In this document: in pieces, positions 28,782 through 39,500 of the stretch
How the letters are laid out: every line of letters starts with the position of its first letter
How positions within the stretch are numbered: position 1 is the stretch's first letter
Source of the DNA: CAZRGV01 sp964599655
GTDB lineage: Bacteria > Planctomycetota > Planctomycetia > Isosphaerales > Isosphaeraceae
Direction: 5' to 3'
NCBI GenBank assembly: GCA_964599655.1
Contig: CAZRGV010000004.1
Coordinates: forward strand, 1 to 64,000
Length of the DNA stretch: 64,000 nucleotides
Program-made: the position numbers and the translations under genes
Notes under the pieces: model-generated
What the model was told of the DNA's origin: nothing
What the model saw: the letters and a program-made list of their open reading frames with translations, nothing else
Database searches by the model: none

Positions 28782-30167
28782 TCATTCGTAGTCGTACTTG
28801 AGCAGCCAGGGATCGTCGGTCTTTTTCTGCCAGGCCTTGAGCTTCGCCTGCAACTCGGCCAGAACCTGAGCGTGCGCCGGGTCGTTCGCGAGATTCTTGA
28901 TTTCGTCAGGATCGGACTGAAGGTCGTAGAGCTCGAACCGTGGGCGATGGAGATAGGCCTCGACGGTGCGTTTGCCGTACATGGTGTCACCCCGCCGCAA
29001 AACGCCCTGCCAGGTGGGAGACTCGTACAGGTCGGAGGCAAACGGGAATTCCAGCGGGTGAGCGATATTGAAGAGCAGCTTATACTTTCGCGTTCGAATG
29101 ACGCGCATGGGATAGTACATCGTGATCTCGTGGAACGTGTGCGAGCCGTAAACCTCGTCCCAGCCCTTGGGGTGCGGATCGTCGAGAACCGAGAGGAACG
29201 ATCGGCCGTGGAGCGGGTAGGATGGTCCCTTCGTCCCAGTAAAGTCGAGAATCGTGGGCGTGATGTCGGCCCAGGTCACCATGGCGTCGGTCGTCTGTCC
29301 GTGGGTTTTCTGGTCTGGCGAGCGAACGACCAGCGGAAGGTGCATCCCGGGCTCGTAGAGCGTCGTCTTCGCGCCTGGGAACGCGATGCCGTTATCGCTC
29401 AGGTAGAGGATCAAGGTATCGTCCCAGTGCCCGGTCTCCTTGAGAATCCGCATGAGCCGGCCCAGGCCCTGGTCGAGCCTCGAGACCGCCTGGTAATACT
29501 CGGCGAGTTCCTCGCGAACCTCCTTGGTGTCGGGCAAGAAGGGCGGAACCATCACGTCCTTGGGGTCGTAGGTGACTTCCTCGACCCCCGGGTATTTCCG
29601 GTCGTTGGCAAATCCCTTGGCCGCGCGATGGGGATCGGCCGTGCAGAAATACAGGAAGAACGGTCGATCGTCCTTCTTCGCGATGAAATCGCGGGCGTTC
29701 TCGGCCATGGCGACCGGGCTTCGCGCGCCTCCGGGAATTCCCTTGTTAAGATATTCGTCGAAGTGGTAGTTCGCTTCCGGTTGAATGTGATACTTGCCGA
29801 CGGAGGCGGTCCGATAGCCGGACTCATGGAGCAAGACGGGTAAACCACGAACGTGCGAAAAGCTATGGAAATTATTATATCCATGCTGGTGGCCGTACTG
29901 GCCGTTCGCGTGGTTTTGCAATCCACTGAGGATCACCGCGCGGCTGGCGCTGCAACTGGCCGTCGTGCAGAAGGCGCTCGTGAACCGGGTTCCCTGGGCC
30001 GCGAGTTGATCGAGGTTGGGCGTTTTGATCACGGGGTTGCCGTAGCAGCCCGCTTCCATGCCCTGATCGTCAACGACGAACAGAACCACGTTCTTCCTGG
30101 GTGCGGCGAATACGATCGACGGGGCGGCGAGGGTTGCCAGCAAAGCCAGTATCGCTCGCAATTTCAT
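28782..30167 (-). CDS. secreted sulfatase (formylglycine-dependent)
   Basis: The 461-residue product starts with signal peptide MKLRAILALLATLAAPSIVFA. The metal-binding motif is NVVLFVVDDQGMEAG, the formylglycine site is ASCSASRAVILSG, and the later metal motif is LILYLSDNGIAFPG. The C-terminal FELYDLQSDPDEIKNLA segment is common to planctomycete sulfatases. It is related to heparan N-sulfatase-like (sulfamidase) enzymes by its overall pattern, but substrate is not determinable. It lies between two other sulfatase genes (46 nt and 55 nt spacing) in the FGE-led operon. Confidence 0.95.
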   Translation of the reverse strand: MKLRAILALLATLAAPSIVFAAPRKNVVLFVVDDQGMEAGCYGNPVIKTPNLDQLAAQGTRFTSAFCTTASCSASRAVILSGLQNHANGQYGHQHGYNNFHSFSHVRGLPVLLHESGYRTASVGKYHIQPEANYHFDEYLNKGIPGGARSPVAMAENARDFIAKKDDRPFFLYFCTADPHRAAKGFANDRKYPGVEEVTYDPKDVMVPPFLPDTKEVREELAEYYQAVSRLDQGLGRLMRILKETGHWDDTLILYLSDNGIAFPGAKTTLYEPGMHLPLVVRSPDQKTHGQTTDAMVTWADITPTILDFTGTKGPSYPLHGRSFLSVLDDPHPKGWDEVYGSHTFHEITMYYPMRVIRTRKYKLLFNIAHPLEFPFASDLYESPTWQGVLRRGDTMYGKRTVEAYLHRPRFELYDLQSDPDEIKNLANDPAHAQVLAELQAKLKAWQKKTDDPWLLKYDYE

Positions 30168-30213
30168 AGAATCATCTCCGAATCAACGACTCAAGGATAT
30201 TCGGATCGGGTTG

Positions 30214-31794
30214 CTACTTCGGCCTCATCATCTGCGGAGGGAAGTTGGCGGGCGGACTGCCGGTGGCTTTGCGAAGGTTCATGGCGTTGCCGCGGTCAGG
30301 CCGCATCGGAATCGACATGCCGTTGGTCTGTTCGAGGACATCGAACAACTGGCGGCGCATCGAATCGGCAAGTGAGCGATGGGCGGGGTCGACGAACAGG
30401 TTTCTTGTTTCGAGCGGATCGGACGCGATGTCGTACAGTTCGTCGAGATCCCAGAGGCCGTAGTAGCGAATGAACTTGTAGCGATTGGTTCGGATCGCGT
30501 GCATGGTCGGGGTCTGGGGGAAGTTGCGCTCCCAGAAGTACTCGTAGAGCAGAGTGTCTCGCCAGTGCGTCGTCTTCCCCTGAACGAGCGGGATGACGCT
30601 CTGTCCGTCGAGTTGAGGAGGCGGCTTCAGGCCGGCGGCTTCGAGAATCGTGGGGGCGATGTCGATGTTGGCGACCATCCCCTCGACGGTCGTTCCGGCC
30701 TGGAATAGCTCAGGGCAGTGCATGAGCATTGGAACGCGCATCGACTCTTCGTAGGCGGTTCTTTTGTCGATCAGGCCATGCTCCCCAAACAGGAATCCGT
30801 TGTCACCCATGTAAATGATCAGCGTGGAGTCGAGGAGGTTTTTTGTCCTCAAGAAATCGAGGACGCGACCGACGCTGTCGTCGACCGAGAGAAGGGTTTC
30901 GCAGTAAAGCCGATAGAATTCGGCGATGTCGAGGTCGCTGTGCAAGGGGAAGTCGACGCCGTGCCAGCTATTGCGCTGGTTCTTCACCCACATCGGCTTG
31001 CCTTCGTAGTTTTCGGGCGAATTGGCCTGGGTCTTCGGGGCAACGACCGGTGCGTTCTTGTAGAGCCCACGGTGTCGTTCCGCGGGGATGCAGTGGGCGT
31101 GCACGCCCTTGTGCGAGAGGTAGAGGAAGAACGGTTTGTCCCCCTTGCGCGAGTTCAGCCAGTCGATCGCGTAATCGGTCAACTCGTCGGTGATGTAGCC
31201 TTTCTGGGGGACGTGTTGGCCATCGACGTTCAGGCCGTCCTGGCTCGGAAGGTAGGTTCCCTGTCCCCGGAAACTCACCCAGCGGTCGAAGCCTCGACGA
31301 GGGGCATCGCTGTCGCCTCCCATGTGCCACTTGCCCACGAAGGCGGTTTCGTAGCCGACGGCCTGGAGATACTGGGGGAAGAAGATCATGTCGGCCGGGA
31401 CGGGGTTGTTGTTGTCGACAACCCGGTGTTTGTGGGCGTAGAGACCGGTCAAGATCGACGCGCGGCTCGGTGAGCAAAGCGCGGTCGTGACGAAGGCGTT
31501 CTTGAAGTGAACACCGCCCCGGGCGAGCGCGTCCATGCTCGGAGTTTTGAGAAATGGATGCCCGAGAAATCCCATCGCGTCGTAGCGATGATCATCCGAG
31601 AGGATGAAAATCACGTTGCGAGGTTTCGCGTTGGGAATCGCTTCGAGGTGGAGGTCGGCCGCGGTTCCCGTTGTGTTACGCGTGGCGTTGGAGGTCGTTT
31701 GAGCCGGGCTTAGTGTGGCGATCCATCGCGGTTCGGCGATCGCCAGGGTCGTGACCAGAACCCATGCCGCGCTGCGGCCGTTCAGAAGCCTCAT
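30214..31794 (-). CDS. secreted sulfatase (formylglycine-dependent)
   Basis: The 526-residue product has a signal-like N-terminus (MRLLNGRSAAWVLVTTLAIA). The sulfatase motifs are NVIFILSDDHRYDAMG, the formylglycine site ALCSPSRASILTG and LIIYMGDNGFLFGEHG. The C-terminal ELYDIASDPLETRNL motif marks a carbohydrate sulfatase. The ATG at 31792-31794 was chosen because the signal segment follows it; the upstream frame to 31935 overlaps the FGE gene. It starts 23 nt after the FGE stop, strongly suggesting co-transcription with its activating enzyme. Confidence 0.95.
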   Translation of the reverse strand: MRLLNGRSAAWVLVTTLAIAEPRWIATLSPAQTTSNATRNTTGTAADLHLEAIPNAKPRNVIFILSDDHRYDAMGFLGHPFLKTPSMDALARGGVHFKNAFVTTALCSPSRASILTGLYAHKHRVVDNNNPVPADMIFFPQYLQAVGYETAFVGKWHMGGDSDAPRRGFDRWVSFRGQGTYLPSQDGLNVDGQHVPQKGYITDELTDYAIDWLNSRKGDKPFFLYLSHKGVHAHCIPAERHRGLYKNAPVVAPKTQANSPENYEGKPMWVKNQRNSWHGVDFPLHSDLDIAEFYRLYCETLLSVDDSVGRVLDFLRTKNLLDSTLIIYMGDNGFLFGEHGLIDKRTAYEESMRVPMLMHCPELFQAGTTVEGMVANIDIAPTILEAAGLKPPPQLDGQSVIPLVQGKTTHWRDTLLYEYFWERNFPQTPTMHAIRTNRYKFIRYYGLWDLDELYDIASDPLETRNLFVDPAHRSLADSMRRQLFDVLEQTNGMSIPMRPDRGNAMNLRKATGSPPANFPPQMMRPK

Positions 31795-31817
31795 GACGTC
31801 GACTCGTTTTTCAGGAA

Positions 31818-32987
31818 TCAGCGGCTGGGTTTGGGGTCCATGACGCATCGGAAACCAATATGGGATGCGGCGCTGCTGGGCTCGCCCTTGCCCCGGGAGC
31901 CTGGGATATAGCGCGTGCAGTAGAGGTCGCTGCAAAGGAAGGAGCCGCCGCGCTGGACGCGCTTGGGGACGCCCACTTCCAGGGGGTCGTAGCTGGTGTC
32001 AGGCCCCTTCGGATTGCGACTTGGGCTCTCGTTGTAGTAGTCGGGCCGATACCAGTCGGAACACCATTCCCAGACGTTGCCGGCCATGTCGAACAGACCG
32101 TAGCCATTGGGAGGGAACGAGCCGACCGGGGCCGTCGTTCGGTAGCCGTCGGCTTCGGTGTTCTCGGCGGGGAACTGTCCTTGCCAGTTGTTGACCATCC
32201 ACTTGCCGCCGGGCGACATGTCGTCACCCCAGACGTAGCGCTTCCGGTCGAGTCCGCCCCGGGCGGCGAACTCCCACTCGGCCTCGGTGGGGAGTCGCTT
32301 GCCGGCCCACTTCGCGTAGGCAACCGCGTCTTCCCAGCAAACCTGGACGACGGGATGATTGTCCTTGCCCTGGATGTCGCTGTTGGGCCCCGAGGGGTGT
32401 CGCCAGCTCGCGCCGGGCACGTAGCTCCACCAGATCAAGTGGTTGTCGAGCGGAACGTCAACGGGTGGCGGCGTGAAGACTAGAGAGCCGGGCACCAGGG
32501 CCTCGGGTGGTGCGCCGGGAAAGTCGTTCGGGTCGGGCTTTCGTTCGGCGACGGTGACATAACCCGTCGCCTCGACGAACCTGGCGAACTGGGCGTTGGT
32601 GACCTCGGTTCGATCCATCCAGAAACCATCGACCGTTACCAGGTGAATGGGCCGAGCGTCCACCATGGTCGGGTCTTCGCAGCCCATCCAGAATTTTCCG
32701 CCGGGAATCCAGACCATCCCGTCCGGGGCCTCGGATGGTGGCTTCGAGGCATTCAGGGGCGGAGGAGCATCGGATGTCTCCAAAGATGGATTGCTTGCCT
32801 CCGAAGGCGGGGCCGTGCCTCCCGTCTCGGGCCGGTGCCGGAACCAGCCATAGGCGAGCGAAATCGACAGAGCCAGGCCCAGAACGGCCAGGGCTGGCCC
32901 TCGCCAGTGGGAACCAGCCGACGTGGGAGACGTCTGGGACGGGGTCGCCACGTTGGACTGTTCGTTTCGACGTTTCTTCTGCGACAC
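31818..32987 (-). CDS. formylglycine-generating enzyme (sulfatase-activating, membrane-anchored)
   Basis: The 389-residue product has a basic N-terminus, one membrane segment (GPALAVLGLALSISLAYGW) and a proline/serine linker. A full FGE-sulfatase domain follows: GMVWIPGGKFWMGCEDP, FWMDRTEVTNAQFARFVEAT, KRLPTEAEWEFAARGG and FDMAGNVWEWCSDWY. The two active-site cysteines of true FGE are kept in RGGSFLCSDLYCTRY, followed by ASHIGFRCV, so this is not merely a structural relative. It would oxidise the Cys of CxSR/CxPSR motifs in sulfatases using O2 and copper. The GTG at 32985-32987 is the chosen start; an ATG 14 codons upstream (33029) is possible. It heads a run of three sulfatase genes. Confidence 0.92.
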   Translation of the reverse strand: MSQKKRRNEQSNVATPSQTSPTSAGSHWRGPALAVLGLALSISLAYGWFRHRPETGGTAPPSEASNPSLETSDAPPPLNASKPPSEAPDGMVWIPGGKFWMGCEDPTMVDARPIHLVTVDGFWMDRTEVTNAQFARFVEATGYVTVAERKPDPNDFPGAPPEALVPGSLVFTPPPVDVPLDNHLIWWSYVPGASWRHPSGPNSDIQGKDNHPVVQVCWEDAVAYAKWAGKRLPTEAEWEFAARGGLDRKRYVWGDDMSPGGKWMVNNWQGQFPAENTEADGYRTTAPVGSFPPNGYGLFDMAGNVWEWCSDWYRPDYYNESPSRNPKGPDTSYDPLEVGVPKRVQRGGSFLCSDLYCTRYIPGSRGKGEPSSAASHIGFRCVMDPKPSR

Positions 32988-33264
32988 GGGACCGCCTCGC
33001 GGGTCGCGGTGTAGGTGGGTACGCGGCATCCCGATCCTGAGACGCCATCGTGGGGGGATGGGTTTCCGTCGACTCCGTTCGAGACATTCAGTGTACCCGT
33101 CTTCAACGGGAGCACAACAGACCGTCGTTGCGGGTTGCCGATCCGACGCGGCCCCGAGCCGGACGGCGGTGAGAGGCTGGCAATCGCGAGGCGGGCGTCG
33201 TACGATCGCACGTCGAGAGGTCGCCGCCGGGAGTGCGGAGCGACCGATCGTCGTTGGAGGAGGG

Positions 33265-36200
33265 ATGATGTCGGGAACCCGCCGGAACGCTCGTGGCGAG
33301 CTCCGGGGCCGTCGTGCCGCCGGATCGATCCGCCTGGTTGTCGTGGCGTCCTTGTTGTGGATGGGGTCGAGCGATTTGCCGTCGGTCGTGAAGGCCCAGG
33401 CTCCCGAGTCGAGGCCGACGATCGTCGAGGGTCCAATTCCCTTCCGCGCTCCCGAGGGTTGCGTCATCGAGCGTGTGGCGGGTCCTCCTCTGGTGGAACA
33501 CCCCATGTTCGCCAGCTTCGATGATCGCGGCAGGCTGTACGTGGCCGAATCGGCTGGGTTGAATCTCCGGGCCGATGGGCTTCAAGAAAAGCTGCCCGAC
33601 TCGATCCGTCTTCTCGAAGATACCGACGGCGACGGGCGATTCGACAAGAGCCACGTTTTCGCCGACAAGATGACCTTTCCTCAAGGGGTTTTGTGGTACG
33701 ACGGCGCGGTCTATACCGCGTCGCCTCCGAGCCTCTGGCGGCTCGAAGATACCGACGGCGACGGCGTGGCCGACAAGCGGGATGAGCTGGTGACCGGGTT
33801 TCCGTTCACCGGAGTCGCCGACGACCTTCATGGCCCGACCGTCGGTCCAGACGGCCGGATTTACTGGTGCGTGGGCCGGTTTCCGTACGAAATTCGCAAG
33901 CCGGGCGGCGAGGTCATACGGAAAGGCCGTGCACCTTTATTGATGCGATGCCGCCCCGATGGGTCCGACGTCGAGATTTTCAGCGGAGCCGTCGGCAACG
34001 CGGTCAAGGCCGTGTTCACCCCTGAGGGAGAGCCATTCGCTTGCGGAACCTTCCTCGCCTCGGACTGGATGGGCGCGGGTCTGCGCGACGCCATCGTTCA
34101 TTGCGTCGAAGGGGGCGTCTATCCGGTGCGCGGCCTCGACTTGCACGAAGACCCGCAGACTGGCGAGAAGCTTCCTCCGCTGACACATCTCGGAGTGGCC
34201 GCCGCGTCGGGCGTGCTTCGACCGCGGGGCGGTGCCTTCGGTGACGGCCAGCGCCCCGTCCTCCTCTCGGCGCTCTTCAACATGCACAAGCTCCAGCGCC
34301 ATCCGCTGGAACGTGACGGGGCCACCTTCCGCACCCGGAACGAGGACTTCCTGGTCTCCGACAACACCGACGCCCATCCCACCGACGTCATCGAAGATGC
34401 CAACGGCTCCTTGCTCGTGGTCGACACCGGTGGTTGGTTCCGCATCGGTTGCCCGACCTCGCAAATCGCCAAACCGCAAATTACCGGAGCGATCTACCGT
34501 ATTCGCCGNNNNNNNNNNATACTTGTGGTCGCATCGCGCCGGTTACTCCGGCGCCGTGAAGGATTCCAGGCGCCGGTCGATCCTCGAGGCCGAGCGATCG
34601 ACTGGGAAGCGCTGGATTCGAGAGCGCTTGTGCGGCGGCTCGATGACTCTCGGTTCGTGGTTCGCGACCGAGCGATCCTGCAACTTGAGAAACTCGGCAG
34701 CGCCGCACTTCCCGCCCTTCGCGAAGCCGTCGGCGCGGGGGCTTCCGTGCAAACCCGGCGAAACGCCCTCTGGGCCCTTTCTCGAATCGACGGCAAGCTC
34801 GCCCGAGAGGTGGTCCGCATCGGCCTGACCGACACCGACGAGAGTGTCCGGCTGACGGCGGTCACCGTGGCGGGACTTCATCGCGACGGCGACGCATCCC
34901 CGATTCTCCGTCAGCTCGTCTCAAGCGATACACCACCGATTCGCCGCGAGGCCGCCACGGCGCTCGGTCGGATTGGCGCCTCCTCCGCGATTCCTGCCCT
35001 CCTTGAAAGCGTGAGGGCCGGCGGCGACCGCTATCTCGAACACGCCTTGATCTATGCCTTGATTCGCATCAACGATCGAGACAGGACCGCGCCAGCGCTC
35101 CACGACCCGAGCCCGGTGGTCCGCCGAAGTGCCTTGATCGCTCTCGACCAGATGTCGCGAGGTGCCTTGACGCCCGAACAAGTGACACCGCTGCTCGACC
35201 CCTCGCAGCCAGCCGTTCAGGAGGCGGCCCTCCAGGTCATCGCGGGCCATCCCGAATGGGCGAAGTCCATGAGCGGTGAGTTCCAGAAGTGGCTCCGTGT
35301 CGCACCGTCCGACGAGGATCGGCGGATGGGTCTTCAACGCGAGTTGCTTGCATTCGCACGGGAGCCCGGAATTCAGAACGTGATGGCCGACGCTCTCGAC
35401 AACCGCGAAACCCCTGTCGCGACGCGACTGCTGCTGCTGGAAACGATCGCCGAGGCGCCGCTCAAGCCGCTACCGAAGCGGTGGATCGATTCGCTGGGGA
35501 CCGCTCTCGGCGACGATGATGAGCGGTTGGTTCGACAGGCCGTCGCGACGATTCGTGCGACGGGAATCACCGAGTTCGATGAGGTGCTGCTGCGAATCGC
35601 GCGCGCGCCGGGCCGACCGGAGGATCTCCGGCTGGATGCCCTGGCAACGACCGCCCCCCGGCGACCACGGCTGGATGCCCCACTGTTCACATTCTTGACC
35701 ATGTTCCTGGCGCCGGATCGCCCTCCGCTGCAGCGGCTTGCCGCGGCGGGTGCGCTTGGCCAGGCACCTCTGGATCGAGAGCAACAGGAATCCCTCACAA
35801 AGGTCATTGCCTCGGCGGGGCCGCTCGAACTGGCCCGCCTGCTCGGCGCCTTCGAGCGGGAGGGGTCCAGGGAGATCGGCTTGAAGATGGTGGACGCGCT
35901 CGGCCGATCGCCTGGCCTGACGAGCCTGACCCCAGAACAGCTCCGACAGATCCTGGCCGTGTATCCCCAGGAGGTTCGAGAGGCCGGCGAAACCCTGCTG
36001 AAGCGGCTCGCCGTGAACGAATCCCAGCAGGCCGCACGGCTCGCGGAACTGGAGCCGCATCTTGCCCAGGGCGACTCCCGCCAGGGCCGCGAAGTTTTCT
36101 TCGGGGCCAAGGCCGCCTGTGCGAGTTGCCACACTGTCGGAACGCAAGGAGGGAAGATCGGCCCGAACCTGAGCAAGATCGGCGAGATTCGCACCGGTCG

Positions 36201-36486
36201 TGACCTGCTCGAAGCGATCGTCTTCCCGAGCGCCAGCTTCGCCCGCGGATTCGAGCCCTACGTCGTCGCCACCCACGATGGACGGGTTCACTCCGGCCTG
36301 ATTCCTCGAGAAACGGCCGACGCGATCACGATCGTCACGGCCGAGCGTGTCGAAGTGCCGCTTCCACGCGCCGAGATCGAGGCCATCGAGCCCGGCCGCG
36401 TCTCGATCATGCCTCAAGGGCTCGACTCGCAGCTCAGCCAACAAGAATTGATGGATCTGATCGCCTATCTGAAGACCCTCAAGTAA
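33265..36486 (+). CDS. PVC-type secreted dehydrogenase/HEAT/CxxCH haem protein (assembly gap inside)
   Basis: The ATG at 33265 follows a strong GGAGGAGG ribosome-binding site, and the open frame runs to TAA at 36486. A signal peptide is followed by a propeller-dehydrogenase domain with FDDRGRLYVAESAGLNLRA, LEDTDGDGRFDKSHVF and GPDGRIYWCVGRFPYEIRK. A long HEAT-repeat region follows (about 34600-36050), then a cytochrome c domain with haem motif CASCH and a MPQGL segment near the end. Ten N at 34509-34518 interrupt it in the linker before the HEAT repeats. The ~15 codons just after the gap do not look like the family linker and may be contig-end noise. The next gene begins 18 nt downstream. The protein probably couples periplasmic sugar-alcohol oxidation to electron transfer. 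Confidence 0.85.
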   Translation: MMSGTRRNARGELRGRRAAGSIRLVVVASLLWMGSSDLPSVVKAQAPESRPTIVEGPIPFRAPEGCVIERVAGPPLVEHPMFASFDDRGRLYVAESAGLNLRADGLQEKLPDSIRLLEDTDGDGRFDKSHVFADKMTFPQGVLWYDGAVYTASPPSLWRLEDTDGDGVADKRDELVTGFPFTGVADDLHGPTVGPDGRIYWCVGRFPYEIRKPGGEVIRKGRAPLLMRCRPDGSDVEIFSGAVGNAVKAVFTPEGEPFACGTFLASDWMGAGLRDAIVHCVEGGVYPVRGLDLHEDPQTGEKLPPLTHLGVAAASGVLRPRGGAFGDGQRPVLLSALFNMHKLQRHPLERDGATFRTRNEDFLVSDNTDAHPTDVIEDANGSLLVVDTGGWFRIGCPTSQIAKPQITGAIYRIRXXXXILVVASRRLLRRREGFQAPVDPRGRAIDWEALDSRALVRRLDDSRFVVRDRAILQLEKLGSAALPALREAVGAGASVQTRRNALWALSRIDGKLAREVVRIGLTDTDESVRLTAVTVAGLHRDGDASPILRQLVSSDTPPIRREAATALGRIGASSAIPALLESVRAGGDRYLEHALIYALIRINDRDRTAPALHDPSPVVRRSALIALDQMSRGALTPEQVTPLLDPSQPAVQEAALQVIAGHPEWAKSMSGEFQKWLRVAPSDEDRRMGLQRELLAFAREPGIQNVMADALDNRETPVATRLLLLETIAEAPLKPLPKRWIDSLGTALGDDDERLVRQAVATIRATGITEFDEVLLRIARAPGRPEDLRLDALATTAPRRPRLDAPLFTFLTMFLAPDRPPLQRLAAAGALGQAPLDREQQESLTKVIASAGPLELARLLGAFEREGSREIGLKMVDALGRSPGLTSLTPEQLRQILAVYPQEVREAGETLLKRLAVNESQQAARLAELEPHLAQGDSRQGREVFFGAKAACASCHTVGTQGGKIGPNLSKIGEIRTGRDLLEAIVFPSASFARGFEPYVVATHDGRVHSGLIPRETADAITIVTAERVEVPLPRAEIEAIEPGRVSIMPQGLDSQLSQQELMDLIAYLKTLK
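34509..34518. other. assembly gap (10 N) inside haem-protein gene
   Basis: Ten N, the conventional short placeholder. The frame is open on both sides and in register. Confidence 0.95.
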
Positions 36487-36504
36487 GCACTCAGGAATCG
36501 ACGC

Positions 36505-39500
36505 ATGAGGATCCGACCGCTCATTTTCGGGTTGCTCGCGGTGGTGATCGGCCAGGCCGTTGCCGCGCAGGATGAGCCGTTTCCCCGGTTTCCACCGCGG
36601 AAACCGTCGGAAGCGGTCGGGACGTTCCAGCTTCTCGACGGGTTTCAGATGCAGTTGCTCGCCGCCGAACCGTTGATCATCGATCCGGTCGCGGGGGCTT
36701 ATGACGAGGATGGCCGGCTTTTCGTCGTCGAGATGTCGGACTATCCCTACACCGACCGCAAGAACGACCTGCCCTTTCAGGAGAACACGGCCGACCCGCC
36801 GATCGGTCGTGTTCGCCTGTTGATCGATCGCGACGGCGATGGTCGATTCGACGAAGCCCACCTCTTCGCCGAGAAACTCTCATGGCCTACCGGCGTCGCC
36901 GTCTGGAAGGGTGGGGTCTTCGTCGCCGCCACGCCCGAGATCTGGTACCTCAAGGACACCGACGGCGATCACAAGGCTGACATCCGCGAAAAGGTGTTCA
37001 CCGGCTTTCGCAAATATAATGTGCAAGCCGTTATGAACAACCTTCAGTGGGGACTCGACCACCGGATTTATGGCGCCGCGTCGGGAAATGGAGGGCTGGT
37101 CCGTCGCGCCGACAAGACGCCGAAGTCGCCCGCGATCAATGTTCTCCGGCGTGATTTTCGTTTTGATCCTCGATCGTTCGACTTCGAGGCGATTTCGGGC
37201 GGCGCGCGGTTCGGCAACACGTTCGACGACTGGGGTAACCGCTTCCTCTGCGACATTCGCAACCCCGCCGAACACGTTGTCTTGCCGTCGCGTTATCTGG
37301 AGCGCAATCCGAACCTGCCCGCGCCTCGCGTGCTTCACGACGCCGCGGAGGCCGGTGACACGATCCCCGTGTATCGGATCAGTCCGCCCGAGCCCTGGCG
37401 GGAGCTCCGAGCCCGTCGCTGGGCGGCCATCGGCAAGGCCTATCCGCGGAGCGAGCTTGTCGGGGCGGGCTACTTGACCTCTTCCAGCGGCGTCACGGTG
37501 TATCGGGGCGATGCGTACCCCTCGACCTTTCGCGGCAATCTTTTTCTGGGCGAGGTCGCCAATAACCTCGTTTTGCGACTGGCGGTGGAGCCCGACGGAG
37601 TTACGTTTCGAGCACGCCGGGCCGCTCCGGACGGGGTCGAATTCCTCGCGTCGACCGACACCTGGTTTCGTCCGGTCAACTTCGTGAACGCGCCGGATGG
37701 AACCCTCCACGTCCTCGATATGTACCGGGAAACGATTGAACATCCCTGGTCAATTCCCGACGACATCAAGGCCCGACTCGACCTTCGGAGCGGCGAGGAT
37801 CGCGGACGTCTCTACCGTCTTACGCCGCCGGGATTTCAGGCCCGTCCGACTCCACGACTCAGCCAGGCGACAGTCGCCGAGCTCGTGGCGTTGCTGGAAC
37901 ATCCCAACGCGTGGCATCGCGACACGGCCCACCGGTTGCTCTTCGAGCGGAACGACGTTGCGGCGGTTCCAGCCCTGCGCCGGTTGCTTCGTGAGAGCGC
38001 GTCTCCCCTGGGGCGGCTGCATGCCTTGTGGAGTCTCGAAGGGCTCAACGCGCTGGACGACGACGATCTTTCCGCGGCCCTAGGGGATCGGTCATCGGGC
38101 GTTCGCGAACATGCCGTCCGCCTGGCGGAGCCTCGCCTGAAGCACGATCCGAAGTGGCTGAACTCCATGCTGAACCTTGCCGCGGATGAGCATCCCCGCG
38201 TCCGTTATCAGGTGGCCTTCACACTGGGTGAGGTCGACGATGCCCACGCCGTCGAGGGGCTGGCCCGCATCGCCCTCCGCGATGCCTCCGATCCCTGGAT
38301 TCGCACGGCCGTGCTCAGCTCGTCGAGTCGCAATGCCGGGGCGCTCTTCGCCTCGTTGCTGACGGCGATGAACGAACCGCCCGCGGACGCGACGCATCGA
38401 GCCGGAATGGTCGAAATGCTTCGTTCTCTCGCGTTTCTCGTCGGGGCAGAGGGGAAGCCTGCCGAGGCCATCCGCGCACTGGATTCGCTCGCGAACAGCC
38501 CGCTGTCCCGATCGAACGATCGCGAGACGCGATTCGATCTCACCCTGCCGATCGCCGAGGGCTTGCGGAGCCGAGGTCAGCCATTCTTCGACCTTCCGAT
38601 GGATCGCCAGAAGGACGCGAGAGTCGTCGAGTTCCTCGAACGCCTCCACACCGACGCCCAGGCACTCGTAAGCGACCGAAGCGCGTCACAAGCCTTACGC
38701 GTGCAAGCGATCACTTTGATCGGCTTCCGACCGTTCGACGAGGTCGAATCGCTCCTTGCCCCCTTGCTGTCCTCCAATGAGCCGCCAGAGATCCACCGGG
38801 CGTCGGCGAAGGCCCTGGCCTCGCACGCGCAACCCGAGGTCGCGACGATCCTGTTGAAGCCGTACCGCCGTTATGCGCCGGCGATGAAAGGCGATGTGCT
38901 CCAGCTCCTGCTCGGTCGAGCGATCTGGGTCGGCCCCCTGCTCGACGCGGTTCAGGCCGGCCTCGTTCCGGTCGGCGAAATCCCTCCCGCCCGGAGAGGC
39001 CTCCTGCTCTCGAGCAAGGACGCCGGAATTCGGGCACGGGCCGAATCCCTCTTCGGTCCCACCTCCCCCGGCCCTCGCCGCGAGGTCATCGAGCGCTATC
39101 AGCAGGCTCTCAAACAGCCGTCCGATCCCGACCGAGGCCGGGCGGTTTTCCATCGCGAGTGCCTCACCTGCCATCGCCTGGGTGAGACGGGACACGAGGT
39201 CGGGCCTAACCTCTCATCGATCCGTCGCCGAACCGCCGATGAGGTCCTGATTCATATCCTCGACCCGAACCGTGAGGTGGCGCCCGACTACCTGGAATAC
39301 ACCGTGGCCCTCGAAGACGGTCGCGTGCTCAGCGGGCTCATCGAAGCCGAGACCGCCACGAGCCTGACCCTGAAGCGAGCCGAGGGCGTGGAAGACTCGA
39401 TCTTGCGGCGGAATATCCAGGAAATCGCATCGACGGGGAAGTCCCTCATGCCCGAGGGGTTGGAATCGAAAATCAGCATTCAAGAGATGGCCGATCTTCT

